Of a stretch of 64,000 bases of DNA, positions 33,061-43,274 are shown piece by piece. Numbering within the stretch: position 1 is the stretch's first letter; every line of letters begins with the position of its first letter. The notes beneath the pieces were generated by a model. That model searched no databases, was not told the origin of the DNA, and saw only the letters and a program-made list of their open reading frames with translations. This DNA comes from Anniella stebbinsi (taxonomy: Eukaryota; Chordata; Lepidosauria; Squamata; Anniellidae): contig JARDYH010000001.1 of assembly GCA_029215795.1 (NCBI GenBank), forward strand, positions 10,776,001 through 10,840,000. Reading direction: 5' to 3'. The translations under genes and the position numbers were made by a program.

Positions 33061-33229
33061 AGAGTGGCCATATAGAAAAGAAGGCAGGGCCCCTGCACCT
33101 TTAACTGTTGTGATGAAGAGGGAATCTCAGCAGGAACTAATTCCATACAAATGACACTGGCAGAAATTCCCTTTTCTCTACAACTGCTGAAGTTAGGAAC
33201 CCTGACCTGGATTTGATCTGGTCAGCCTA
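33061..33229. mobile_element. Half-length relative of the 320-bp MITE, inside an intron of copy 1
   Basis: AGAGTGGCCATATAGAAAAG to CTGGTCAGCCTA, with the internal TGATGAAGAGGGAATCTCAG module but only about 169 bp. The same insertion is at 51640-51808 in copy 2, so it entered the ancestor of both copies. Confidence 0.8.
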
Positions 33230-33550
33230 ACGTAGGGTGCTATTAGGAGTGAATGAATAACCCAAGGACAAAAGAAATGGTGATTCTCTAATGATCCGGT
33301 AAGCTGTGTCCTGCCAGACACAAAAGGATAGCCAATCCCTCTAACAATGGGCTCAGAAGAGTGATTTAGAAAGGGAGGGGTGCAGGAGAAAGAGGATTGC
33401 ATCACAAACCAGAGAAGTGTGCCGGTGGGAGACTAGTTACTAGGACTTGCATGTATTAATTAATACAAATCTTTATTTATTTTCCTTTCTTCTTTTGCAG
33501 TATAAAAGTATTTATGTAATATTCATTATCCCCCTCCTCTTCTTTTGCAG

Positions 33551-33753
33551 CCTATGGCACTCTCACTGCCACAGTGCCCGGGAAAGGAGAGACTTTGCCC
33601 ATTACATGCCAGCCTGCCCGCCCGCTGCTGATGCCGCCTGCCGCCTTCCAGATCGTTCCTGCGAGGCGGGCCAGCCGCCTTTCTTGCACAAGCCATGGGA
33701 CTAGGGGTCCTCCAGGAGAATCTCACCGAGTCCTCAACGCCCTCAGGACTATG
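33551..33753 (+). other. Predicted cassette exon C (203 nt), copy 1
   Basis: Acceptor CTTCTTTTGCAG, preceded 59 bp upstream by a second CTTTTGCAG (ends about 33500). Start CCTATGGCACTC, end AGGACTATG, donor GTAAGT. The first half matches the start of the terminal exon (34574). Only the frame entered at phase 1 is fully open, which does not fit the exit phase of exon B, so C may be an alternative exon. Confidence 0.55.
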
Positions 33754-33969
33754 GTAAGTGTTCTGTGAATGGGGGGGGGCACCTTCCACCTAACTGAAGG
33801 TTGGCTGTCTGCCTGCTAACTTCCGAGTGAGCAGGCAGCCCCGTGTGCCTACTGGGGCGTGGGCACTCAGGAACGGGCAGATGCCAGTCCTGGGTGAGAG
33901 GGAGCCAATGGTGGAAAAGTATGATTTATCTCATGTTAATTCTTTCCCCCCCCCCTCCTTCTTTTGCAG

Positions 33970-34084
33970 CCTATGGAACTCTTCGCCACTGCGCAAAGCG
34001 TACCCGTGAATCCAGACTGCCCATCTGCCCCAGCCACGGCCGCATGGAGGTGGCCCATCGATTCACGTCGCCCGCACGACTCTG
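33970..34084 (+). other. Predicted cassette exon D (115 nt), copy 1
   Basis: Acceptor CTTCTTTTGCAG, end GCACGACTCTG, donor GTAAGA. Duplicate of exon B. Entered at phase 1 it leaves at phase 2, which suits exon E. Confidence 0.6.
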
Positions 34085-34253
34085 GTAAGAGCCTGTCAGA
34101 GAGCTTACCCACGAGTAAGCAAGCAGGCAGCCCCGTGTGCCTGCTGGGGCGTGGGCACTCAGGACGGGCACATGCCAGTCTTGGGTGGGAGGGAGCCAGT
34201 GGTGGAAAAGTATCATTTTCCTCATATTCTTCCCCCCCCCTCTTCTTTTGCAG

Positions 34254-34369
34254 CCTATGGAACTCTTTGCCACAGTGCCCAGGAGAGACGGTAATGCAGA
34301 CTGCCCACCTGCCCGTCACTGCCCGCCTGGAAGTGGCATCTTATCAACAACGCCCTCAGGAGGACTACG
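34254..34369 (+). other. Predicted cassette exon E (116 nt), copy 1
   Basis: Acceptor CTTCTTTTGCAG, end GGACTACG, donor GTAAGT. Duplicate of exon A. In phase it joins the terminal exon in the frame that is open through all 162-bp repeats. Confidence 0.6.
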
Positions 34370-34628
34370 GTAAGTGTTCTGTGAATGGGGGGGGGCACCT
34401 TCCACCTAACTGAAGGTTGGCTGTCTGCCTGCTAACTTCCGAGTGAGCAGGCAGCCCCGTGTGCCTGCTTTGGCGTGGGCACTCAGGAAGGGCAATCCTG
34501 GGTGGAAGGGAGCTAGTTGTGTTGAAGTGGTCAACTAATATTCATTCTTTTTCCCCCCCTTCTTCTTTTGCAGCCTATGGAACTCTCACTGCCACAGTGC
34601 CCGGGAAAGGAGAGACTTTGCCCATTAC

Positions 34629-35445
34629 ATGCCAGCCTGCCCGCCCGCTGCTGATGCCGCCTGCCGCCTTCCAGATCCTTCCTGCAAAGAGAGCAAGCCG
34701 CCCTCCTCGCACAAGCCATGGGACTTGGCATTCGCCCTCAAGGAGAATGTCACCCAGTCCCCAAAGCCGCTGTTGGACTTTGCCCATTAAATGCCAGCCT
34801 GCCCGCCCGCTGCTGATGCCGCCTGCCGCCTTCCAGATCCTTCCTGCAAAGAGAGCAAGCCTCCCTCCTCGCACAAGCCATGGGACTTGGCATTCGCCCT
34901 CAAGGAGAATGTCACCCAGTCCCCAAAGCCGCTGTTGGACTTTGCCCATTAAATGCCAGCCTGCCCGCCCGCTGCTGATGCCGCCTGCCGCCTTCCAGAT
35001 CCTTCCTGCAAAGAGAGCAAGCCGCCCTCCTCGCACAAGCCATGGGACTTGGCATTCGCCCTCAAGGAGAATGTCACCCAGTCCCCAAAGCCGCTGTTGG
35101 ACTTTGCCCATTAAATGCCAGCCTGCCCGCCCGCTGCTGATGCCGCCTGCCGCCTTCCAGATCCTTCCTGCAAAGAGAGCAAGCCGCCCTCCTCGCACAA
35201 GCCATGGGACTTGGCATTCGCCCTCAAGGAGAATGTCACCCAGTCCCCAAAGCCGCTGTTGGACTTTGCCCATTAAATGCCAGCCTGCCCGCCCGCTGCT
35301 GATGCCGCCTGCCGCCTTCCAGATCCTTCCTGCAAAGAGAGCAAGCCGCCCTCCTCGCACAAGCCATGGGACTTGGCATTCGCCCTCAAGGAGAATGTCA
35401 CCCAGTCCCCAATGCCGCTGTTGGACTTTGCCCATTAAATGCCAG
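34629..35445 (+). repeat. Minisatellite 3 (162-bp units), copy 1
   Basis: The ATGCCAGCCTGCC anchor is at 34629, 34791, 34953, 35115, 35277 and 35439: exact 162-bp spacing, five units, nearly identical. 162 is a multiple of three, so one frame can stay open. Copy 2 has six units, some of 160 bp. Confidence 0.95.
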
Positions 35446-35484
35446 CCTGCCTGCCCGCCTTCCAGATTCTGCTGTGGAAGGAGA

Positions 35485-35490
35485 AATAAA
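35485..35490 (+). terminator. Predicted poly(A) signal, copy 1
   Basis: AATAAA in GGAGAAATAAATAAT at the end of the 162-bp array. It is the only AATAAA between the transposase and the right inverted repeat that is placed like a transcript end, and it is conserved in copy 2. Confidence 0.5.
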
Positions 35491-35826
35491 TAATACTAGG
35501 TGCTGCAAGAGACCATGTGGATTGGCTCTACATCAAAGCAGCCTTCTGGTTTAGAATTACATAGTACACAAGAAAAGAACAATCACTTATCCTGCAAGAT
35601 CCCTTCCCAGGCTAGGATCTGAATAATAGCTATTAGCTAGGATCTGAATAGCTATTACCTGGGATTAGCTACTAGTGCATTTGGTAGCATTCCTGCAACC
35701 AACACCTGTCTTGTCATGTAAATGTATGGGTCCCTAAAGCAATTTACAATCACTTTACATTTTACAAATGAATAAGTGAAACTTTCTTCCCTCATTACCA
35801 ATCCACACCAGGCAGGCAATGTCCCC
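35491..35826 (+). other. Spacer between cassette gene and right inverted repeat, copy 1
   Basis: Contains a short direct repeat (GGATCTGAATA and TAGCTATTA, about 35616-35665). No frame. Conserved at 48477-48812 in copy 2. Confidence 0.5.
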
Positions 35827-37091
35827 TTCCTGAAGGTTTAAAATAATAAAGTTTAACCTTTGTTTTCCCACTAAAGCATTGCACCAAAGTTTGTTAAATT
35901 TCCAGCGTTTGAGCGGGCATAGGTCCTGTGCCATGTGAGCGAGTTAGAGGTTTGTAGCTCTTAAAACCAACCCATAAATCCCATGTGAAATGCCATGCAT
36001 AAACCTTTGTTTTCCCACTAAAGCATTGCACCAAAGTTTGTTAAATTTCCAGCGTTTGAGCGGGCATAGGTCCTGTGCCATGTGAGCGAGTTAGAGGTTT
36101 GTAGCTCTTAAAACCAACCCATAAATCCCATGTGAAATGCCATGCATAAACCTTTGTTTTCCCACTAAAGCATTGCACCAAAGTTTGTTAAATTTCCAGC
36201 GTTTGAGCGGGCATAGGTCCTGTGCCATGTGAGCGAGTTAGAGGTTTGTAGCTCTTAAAACCAACCCATAAATCCCATGTGAAATGCCATGAATAAACGT
36301 TCGTTTCCCACTAAAATGTTGCACCTAGCTTCCGGAAATTTCACACACATTTGAAGTGAAGTGTTCCCTGCAATGTGCCAAAGTTTCCCGTTTGTATCTT
36401 TGAAAATAAAAAAATGGGAGGCAAAACTGTATTTTACCCCACTGCTACCCAATTTTCAACAATTCATTGCCAACACATGCCTGGAGCTAGCTGTCTGAAA
36501 TTTTACACACATATCAAGGGAAGTGTTCCCTGTAATGTGCCGAAGTGTCCTGTTTGTATCTTTAAAAATAAAAACATGGGAGGCATAACTGCATTTACCC
36601 CACTACTACCCATTTTTCAAAAATTCATTGCCACACCAGGCAAGCACCCACGGTTCTGGGACTTCACACACGTGGGTCCCAAGGTTCCAACTACAATGTG
36701 GCAAAGTTTCGTGTGTGTAACTTTAAAAATGACCGAGGTATAGGCATTCCATGTTATTTATTAAAAAATTAATTGCCACAAACTGCATGCACCAATCTTT
36801 CTGAAATTTCTCACAGATACCTATCCCTAACCAGTGTACAATGTGCCCAAGTTTCATCCTTCTGTCGTTAAAAATGAAAAAGTTATAGGCGTTTTTGTAA
36901 AACAATAATTTGCTATAGGAAAAAGCATTCAAAATGGCGTCCGATCCGGATCGGAAAATCCGATCCGCGGATCGGAATCGGATCCGATCCGATCCGACAC
37001 ACGATCCGATCCGATCCGATCCGATCCGACCCCCCAGGTCCGATTCCGATCCGCTATCCGATCCGATCCGGGGGGTCAGTGCACATCCCTA
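35827..37091 (-). repeat. Right long terminal inverted repeat, copy 1
   Basis: Inverted relative of 25524-26650. It carries three 147-bp units (ACCTTTG phases at 35856, 36003 and 36150), the degenerate units, the YY1-like TTCAAAATGGCGTCC at about 36929 and a GGATC array, ending TGCACATCCCTA. It has one more 147-bp unit than the left repeat, and its outermost 30 bp (CCGGGGGGTCAGTGC type) differ from the left end, so the ends are distinguishable. Confidence 0.9.
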
Positions 37092-37099
37092 GTTGCTAT
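37092..37099. repeat. 8-bp target-site duplication, right, of giant hAT copy 1
   Basis: GTTGCTAT, identical to 25516-25523. Confidence 0.95.
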
Positions 37100-37261
37100 G
37101 ATTCTAACAGCCGAATTTGATGGGAAAAGGGGAGGGAACCATTTTGTTGTTGCTGATGTTGAACAATTGCACAACAGAAGCAACACTAGCTGATCTAATG
37201 CAATCCATCCAAAGATTTATGAGTCAATCTATGTTCTGCCTAATCCTGAAATAGAGACTAC

Positions 37262-37660
37262 ATAAGAACATAAGAAGATCCCTGCTGGATCAGACTGAGG
37301 GTCCATCTAGTCCAGCACTCTGTTCATACAGTGGCCAACCAGCTATCGACCAGGGACCCACAAGCAGAACATCCTCCCACCCATGTTCCCCAGCAACTGG
37401 CATACATAGGCTTGTTACCTTGGATACTGGAGCTGGCACATAACCATCAGAGCTAGTAGTAGTCACTGATAGCGTTGTCCTTCAGGAACGTATCCTATTC
37501 CCTTTTAAAGCCATCCAAATTGGTGGCCATCTTGTGGTAGTGAATTCTGTTATTTAACTATGCGCTGTGTGAAGAAGTCCTTCCTTTTATTTGTCCTGAA
37601 TCTCCCACAATCGGCTTCATGGGATGACCCTGGGCTCCAGTATTTCCTCCTACCCACTCA
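37262..37660 (-). mobile_element. LINE 3' region, 5'-truncated
   Basis: CATAAGAACATAAGAAGATC, TGGATCAGACTGAGGGTCC, TCCAGCACTCTGTTCATACA, GAAGAAGTCCTTCCTTTTA and CTGAATCTCCCAC follow the order of a CR1-type 3' end that is common in lizards. Antisense. Shorter relatives are at 5515 and 46719. Confidence 0.75.
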
Positions 37661-37733
37661 TCACTCTGGCAAACATATTGTGAAGGCAGTTATAAACCAA
37701 AGATAGTGTCTCTCTCACACTCCAAATAATTAC

Positions 37734-40173
37734 TAGGGATGTGCACTGACCCCCTGGATCGGATCGGATAGCGGATCGGAATCGGACCTGGGGGGTCGGA
37801 TCGGATCGGATCGGATCGGAGGCTGGTCGGATCGGATCGGACCAGATGTCCGATCCGGATCGGACGCCATTTTGAATGCTTTTTCCCATAGCCAAGTATT
37901 GTTTTACAAAAACGCCTATAACTTTTTCATTTTTAAAGATAGAAGGATGAAACTTGGGGACATTGTAGACTGGTTAGGGATAGTTATCTGTGAGAAATTT
38001 CAGAAAGATTGGTGCATGCGTTTTGTGGCAATTAATTTTTTAATAAATACCCAGGAATGCTTATAACTTTGTCATTTTTAAAGTTACAAACATGAAACTT
38101 TGCCACATTGTAGGTGGTACCTTGGGACCTATGTGTGTGAAATTTCAAAAACGTAGGTGCTTGCCTTGTATGGCAATTAATTTTAGAAAAATGGGTAGTA
38201 GTGGGGTAAATACAGTTACGCCTCCCATTTTTTTATTTTTTAAGATACAAACAGGAAACATGGGCACATTACAGGGAACACTTCACTTGATAGGTGTGTA
38301 AAATTTCCGAAAGCTGGGTCCAGGCATGTGGTGGCAATTAATTTTTGAAACAATGAGGAAAGAAACGCCTATAACTTTTTTATTTTAAAAGTTAGAAGTC
38401 TGAACATTGCTCACTTTGTAGATGGGTTAGGGGTAGATATGTGTCAGAAATTTCAGAATGATAGGTCCAGGCATTTGATGGCTATGGAATTTTTAGATTA
38501 AATGTTTCAAAAAATGTTCCACAGAGGCCAGGTCTTCCTTTCCTCCCCCTCCCGCTTCCCGCGAAGAAAAGGAAACACTGTCTCATCTCGATCCCTTTGA
38601 TCCTTGCTAGTATCCATTACAGGGCTCGTGTCTGCTTTCCTACTTTCACTAATTGCCACCACATGCCTGGACCCAGCTTTCGGAAATTTTACACACATAT
38701 CAAGTGAAGTGTTCCCTGTAATGTGCCCATGTTTCCTGTTTGTATCTTAAAAAATAAAAAAATTGGAGGCGTAACTGTATTTACCCCACTACTACCCATT
38801 TTTCTAAAATTAATTGCCATACAAGGCAAGCACCTACGTGTTTGAAATTTCACACACATAGGTCCCAAGGTACCACCTACAATGTGGCAAAGTTTCATGT
38901 GTGTAACTTTAAAAATGACAAAGTTATAGGCATTCCTGCGTATTTATTAAAAAATTAATTGCCACAAAACGCATGCACCAATCTTTCTGAAATTTCTCAC
39001 AGATAACTATCCCTAACCAGTCTACAATGTGCCCATGTTTCCTGTTTGTATCTTCAAAAATAAAAATGTGGAAGGCATAACTGTATTTCTCAGTGGGAAA
39101 GTGCAATGCAATGATTCCCTATGGGAAAGTGCAATGCAATGATTCCCTATGGGAAAGTGCAATGCAATGATTCCCTATGGGAAAGTACTGTCCAATGAAT
39201 CCCTATGGGCAAGTGCTGTCCAATGAATCCCTCATTGTTTCAAAAATTAATTGCCACACCAGGCAAGCACCAATGTTTCTGAAATTTTACACACATATCA
39301 AGTGAAGTGTTCCCTGTAATGTGCCCAAGTTTCCTGTTTGTATCTTCAAAACTAAAAAAATGGGAGGCGTAACTGTATTTACCCCACTACTACCCATTTT
39401 TCTAAAATTAATTGCCACACAAGGCAAGCACCTATGTTTCTGAAATTTCACACACATAGGTCCCAAGGTACCGCCTACAATGTGGCAAAGTTTCATGTGT
39501 GTAACTTTAAAAATGACAAAGTTATAGGTGTTTCTTTCCTCATTGTTTCAAAACTTAATTGCCACACAAGGCAAGCTCCAATGTTTCTGAAATTTCACTC
39601 ACATATCAAGGCAAGTGGTACCTGTAATGTGCCCAAGTTTCCTGTTTGTATCTTAAAAAATAAAAAAATGGGAGGCGTAACTGTATTTACCCCACTACTA
39701 CCCATTTTTCTAAAATTAATTGCCACACAAGACAAGCACCTACGTTTCTGAAATTTCACACACATAGGTCCCAAGGTACCTCCTACAATGTGGCAAAGTT
39801 TCATGTTTGTAACTTTAAAAATGACAAAGTTATAAGCATTCCTGGGTATTTATTAAAAAATTAATTGCCACAAAACGCATGACCAATCTTTCTGAAATTT
39901 CTCACAGATAACTATCCCTAACCAGTCTATAATGTCCCCAAGTTTCATCCTTCTATCTTTAAAAATGAAAAAGTTATAGGCGTTTTTGTAAAACAATACT
40001 TGGCTATGGGAAAAAGCATTCAAAATGGCGTCCGATCCGGATCGGACCTCATCGGATCGGATCGGATCGGATCGTAGGTTGGTCGGATCGGATCGGATTG
40101 GATCGGATTTTCCCAATTTTGGGTCGGATCGGATTCGGATCGTGGATCGTATCCGATCCGATGCACACCCCTA
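37734..40173 (-). mobile_element. 2.44-kb fold-back non-autonomous relative of the giant hAT
   Basis: TAGGGATGTGCA and TGCACACCCCTA termini, with perfect ATAATTAC duplications at 37726-37733 and 40174-40181. The two ends match the right and left ends of the giant element, so it lies in the same orientation as copy 2. Both halves carry GGATC arrays, YY1-like sites (37864 and 40020) and the AAACTT/CACATTG degenerate units in inverted orientation around a short core (about 38505-38650), so a single strand could fold back. No transposase; probably moved in trans. Confidence 0.9.
39093..39235. repeat. 28-bp tandem repeat inside the fold-back element
   Basis: About five units of ATTCCCTATGGGAAAGTGCA plus ATGCAATG; the last two vary (TACTGTCCAATGAATC). 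CCCTATGGG is itself palindromic. Not present in the giant copies. Confidence 0.85.
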
Positions 40174-40181
40174 ATAATTAC

Positions 40182-40972
40182 ACCCATCTAGCTTCTTTTG
40201 TTATTAAGTCCAGAATTGGGTTTCCTCCTCACCCTCGATTTCAGAATTGTTAATGCATCTTATGTGCACCATGGGAACATCTTGGCTAAAATCAACTCTG
40301 ACAAAACAGTTCTTCAGTTGTCTCATTAATGAACCCTCTGAAAAGTTGTGACGGGGTGGGGGAATGCCATCAAAATAATATTTTGAGAAGCCCTTGGTCT
40401 GGTTGCATTTGGTTCTGCTTTTAAAAGGGCACACAAAGATAGCCGAGGGAGGGTGAAGACGGATTAATTCAGAACTCGCACATCAAAATAATGAAGGGTT
40501 TAACTTGCATTGCCGGCTCATAGCAGACGTGCCAACCTAACAAAGACAGTGTCATCTTTGAAAGTGTTTGATCGTGTTTACTGCCACTTAAGCTATACAT
40601 AGTTTAATGCTTTAGTCAAATGCATGGGATTTTAGCAGGTTAAACCATGTCAGGCTTTAAGCAGTTTGTATCACGTGTGGAAAAGAAGGGAAAACGTATC
40701 AAGCAGCAAGCTTTATTGGTCTATAATTAGACTGTCTTATTTTCTGATAAAAATGCCAGCAGTGGCAGGCTGAATGTCATAAATGACAGGGTGTCCCTTA
40801 GCCAAGTGTCCATTTTGCCTGACCTACCAACCATCAGCTTTTGGGTATCATCTGGATTTGCTTTCACTTGGAATGCCCAGATCAGTCGCTCACTGTGGCC
40901 AGATACTGTGAGTATACAGGATAAAGGACTTCAGTTGATCAAAAATGAGAGTGACCATCAGTCATGCACTAG
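40182..40972. other. No gene recognised
   Basis: Frames of 61-76 residues with no known features. Nothing further seen. Confidence 0.45.
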
Positions 40973-41110
40973 GTAGGTAGGTAGGTAGGTATTTCTTGTC
41001 TTTTTTTCTCTTTCAAGGAACCCAAGGAGGCTTACAAGAGCCTCCACTTCTCCATTTTATCCTTACAACAACCTTGTGAGGGAGGTTAGGCTGAGAGTCA
41101 GTGAAGGAAA
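40973..41110 (-). mobile_element. SINE (family A) 3' part with (GTAG)n
   Basis: A GTAG tetranucleotide run (40973-40994), then TCAAGGAACCCAAGGAGGC, CCATTTTATCCTTACAACAA and GGTTAGGCTGAGAGTCAGTG: antisense 3' half of the family A SINE. Confidence 0.65.
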
Positions 41111-41136
41111 TGAAGAAACAGTTTATATTAAAGATA

Positions 41137-41225
41137 AGTTTGAATGTGTTTGTGTGTGTGTGTGCGTACGTGCGTGCAAATATACACTAGAACACATACA
41201 CTAGAACACATACACACACACACAC
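41137..41225. repeat. (GT)n and (CA)n tracts
   Basis: A GT-rich run (41137-41180, with GTGCGTAC interruptions) followed by ACACATACAC repeats to 41225; the halves are roughly complementary. Confidence 0.85.
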
Positions 41226-42865
41226 CCCACTCTAATATTAATGCCACAGAGTTCCCATCATATTTTATGTTGCAGCTTAATGTACAAACACCCAGGCACC
41301 TGAAGACCATGCTCAGAAATCACGCTTATACACATTTGCATATTGCCTTGCGTTTAATAATGCAGGAACACTTGCTTAACATTAGTAAAACAATTTAAGG
41401 ATGTGTTATGCAATGTCCCATGAAGTGCATTATAGCAATAATACATTCTAAAAGAAAAAAAAAGAAAAGAAGGAAAAAAAAACCCACGACCCGAAGCAAT
41501 AATGCACAGATGCAGCTAAAAGCTCCATTAAATGAACACAGAGGGAGAAACAACCATCATACAGAGTTTTGTCTGCTTGGTTTAATGTTTTGAAATTAAT
41601 GTAGCATTCAGTGTTTATGTTGGGGGTTTGAACTGTCATAACTGAAGGGGGAAAACAGTAGCAGAGGAGGATGAAAACATTTTGCGCATGATTTTGTAGC
41701 CCTATTCAGGTATTCTGAACCTGAATAGGGCAAATGCGTGAGAAGGAGGAGGACTCCAGCCCTGCCCTGCCCTGCTATTTGCATTTGTAGCCTTCTACTC
41801 ATGTAGAGTGACATTCTGAAGAGGAGAGACTGTGTCCATGAAGGCTCTCCACAGAAGCCAGAAGCCCTCTGCCACTCCCTCTACATCTACTGGCACAACC
41901 CAAGAATACCCTTCTATGAGGGTAGAGGTCTGACCTCATAGAGGAAACACTGCAGAAACCTCCATGGTGGCTGGGAGGAGACAAACAGAGGTCCCCATCT
42001 ACAGCTATGGAAGTTGTTGTTTTTTCTGAACAATCCTATGGCCCTTGGGAAGTAGTTTAGGGACAACAGGAATGCTCTCAAAGCCAATTAGATTGATTTA
42101 TCATATATTTATTTTGAAGATGTAAATTGCTTTCAAGGTGGCTTGCAAGCAACAGGTTGTAATAATACAACTCCCCACCTCACTGGGGGTGTCCGTTGCT
42201 GTGAAATCAAGCCCTTTTTGGATTTCCACGGCACCCACATTTGCAAGGCAAGATGGAGGTTTCTTCTAAAACTCCCGGATCTCCTCTTTATTATCATTTG
42301 CACAAATTAGACAACCTGCAGCCACAAGTTGTGGAAATTGCAGCCGGAATTTGCTCAACTCATGCAAATGTGTGCGGATTTCTCCTTACGCAAATGAAAC
42401 AAATCAAACAGAAATCTGCAAAATGACCCAACTCTATTCAGATCGAGTTTGGCCAGCTCATTGGACAGTGAGCCGAAGTCCAGGAGGTTGAGGCAATGAA
42501 AGCTCCGTGACCTTCTCCCACAGGATGGATTCCTCTGACATCACTACGCCCCACTCACAAGTGCACAAACATACACAAAACCCCACAAACCCATAGTGTT
42601 CTGGCTGACGGATGTGGCCTGAGCAATCTTCCCTTTAGTTCCACAGCTGCAGGGCAAATGGCAGAGTGCTCTTTCAGGCAGGGGGCAGGAAGGAAATTCC
42701 CTGCAGCTGTTCCTTCACTGGTTGATGGGTGAGACAAGGCCAGTGTTCTCCTGGCTATCTTGTTCTTCCTGAGAGACAAGGGGTGCAGCCTTGGACTGCA
42801 GCTCCCATCAGTTCTCAGCAATATAGGTCTTGTTGGCCTGAAGAACTTGTTGCAGCTCTTCAAGA
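41226..42865. other. No gene recognised
   Basis: A-rich run at 41452-41485. An inverted pair (CCTATTCAGGTATTCTGAAC and TGAATAGGGC) sits at about 41700-41730. A decayed tail-like segment lies near 42100-42170. Frames up to 68 residues, none protein-like. Confidence 0.4.
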
Positions 42866-42996
42866 CCAGATCTACACCAAGCAGGATATAAAACTTTGAA
42901 AGTGGTTTGAAAACGGTATATGGAACGTGTCCTGGACGCGAACAGTTGTCAATACCTTTATAAACTGTTACAAAGCAATAGTGTAGATCCTGCCCA
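42866..42996. mobile_element. MITE, GATCTACACC family
   Basis: ACCAGATCTACACCAAGCAG, then AACTTTGAAAGTGGTTTG, CGAACAGTTGTCAATACC and AGTGTAGATCCTGCCC. Inverted ends TCTACACC and GTGTAGATC. Confidence 0.75.
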
Positions 42997-43092
42997 AATC
43001 TTGTGGGATTGCAACTTCCACACTGGCCTAAGGTGAGAAAAAAAGCTATCCCAGGTCCAACTGAAATCAGTGTAAAAATTGAGTGATAATGA

Positions 43093-43274
43093 AGGCCAGA
43101 TCAACACCAAGCAGGATATAGCAGTATGAAAGTGGTATGAAAGTGGTATGTGGTATATGTCTATGGGCCCAACAGTTGTCAATGCACTTCAGTACTGCTA
43201 CAAAGCAGTAGTGTGGCTCCTGCCTTTTATACCCCGTTCATACTGCTTTAGCCTGCTTGGTGCAGATCTGGCCT
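43093..43274. mobile_element. MITE, GATCTACACC family
   Basis: AGGCCAGATCAACACCAAGC to GGTGCAGATCTGGCCT, with GAAAGTGGTAT duplicated at 43127-43150. No target duplication recognised. Confidence 0.75.

Larger units (their letters stand above)
34574..35490 (+). other. Predicted terminal exon with 162-bp repeats, copy 1
   Basis: Acceptor CTTCTTTTGCAG then CCTATGGAACTC. After a 55-nt lead it runs through five 162-bp units to an AATAAA at 35485-35490. Read from exon E in phase, the frame stays open for the whole array and ends at a TAA overlapping the poly(A) signal (54-residue repeats, Pro/Arg/Ser-rich). In another phase it ends after the first unit at the peptide PLLDFAH. No domain recognised, so coding status is uncertain. 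Confidence 0.5.
25524..37091 (+). mobile_element. Giant autonomous hAT transposon, copy 1 (11,568 bp)
   Basis: Ends TAGGGGTGTGCA and TGCACATCCCTA, with perfect GTTGCTAT duplications outside. Layout: left long inverted repeat (to 26650), promoter-like region, 842-residue transposase, 144/148-bp minisatellite, 30/32-bp minisatellite, six exon-like cassettes, a 162-bp minisatellite with poly(A) signal, right long inverted repeat (from 35827). Autonomous hAT elements are usually about 2.5-5 kb, so this is very large. The extra length is the minisatellite and cassette region plus long inverted repeats. A copy in opposite orientation lies at 47369-59073. Confidence 0.95.
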
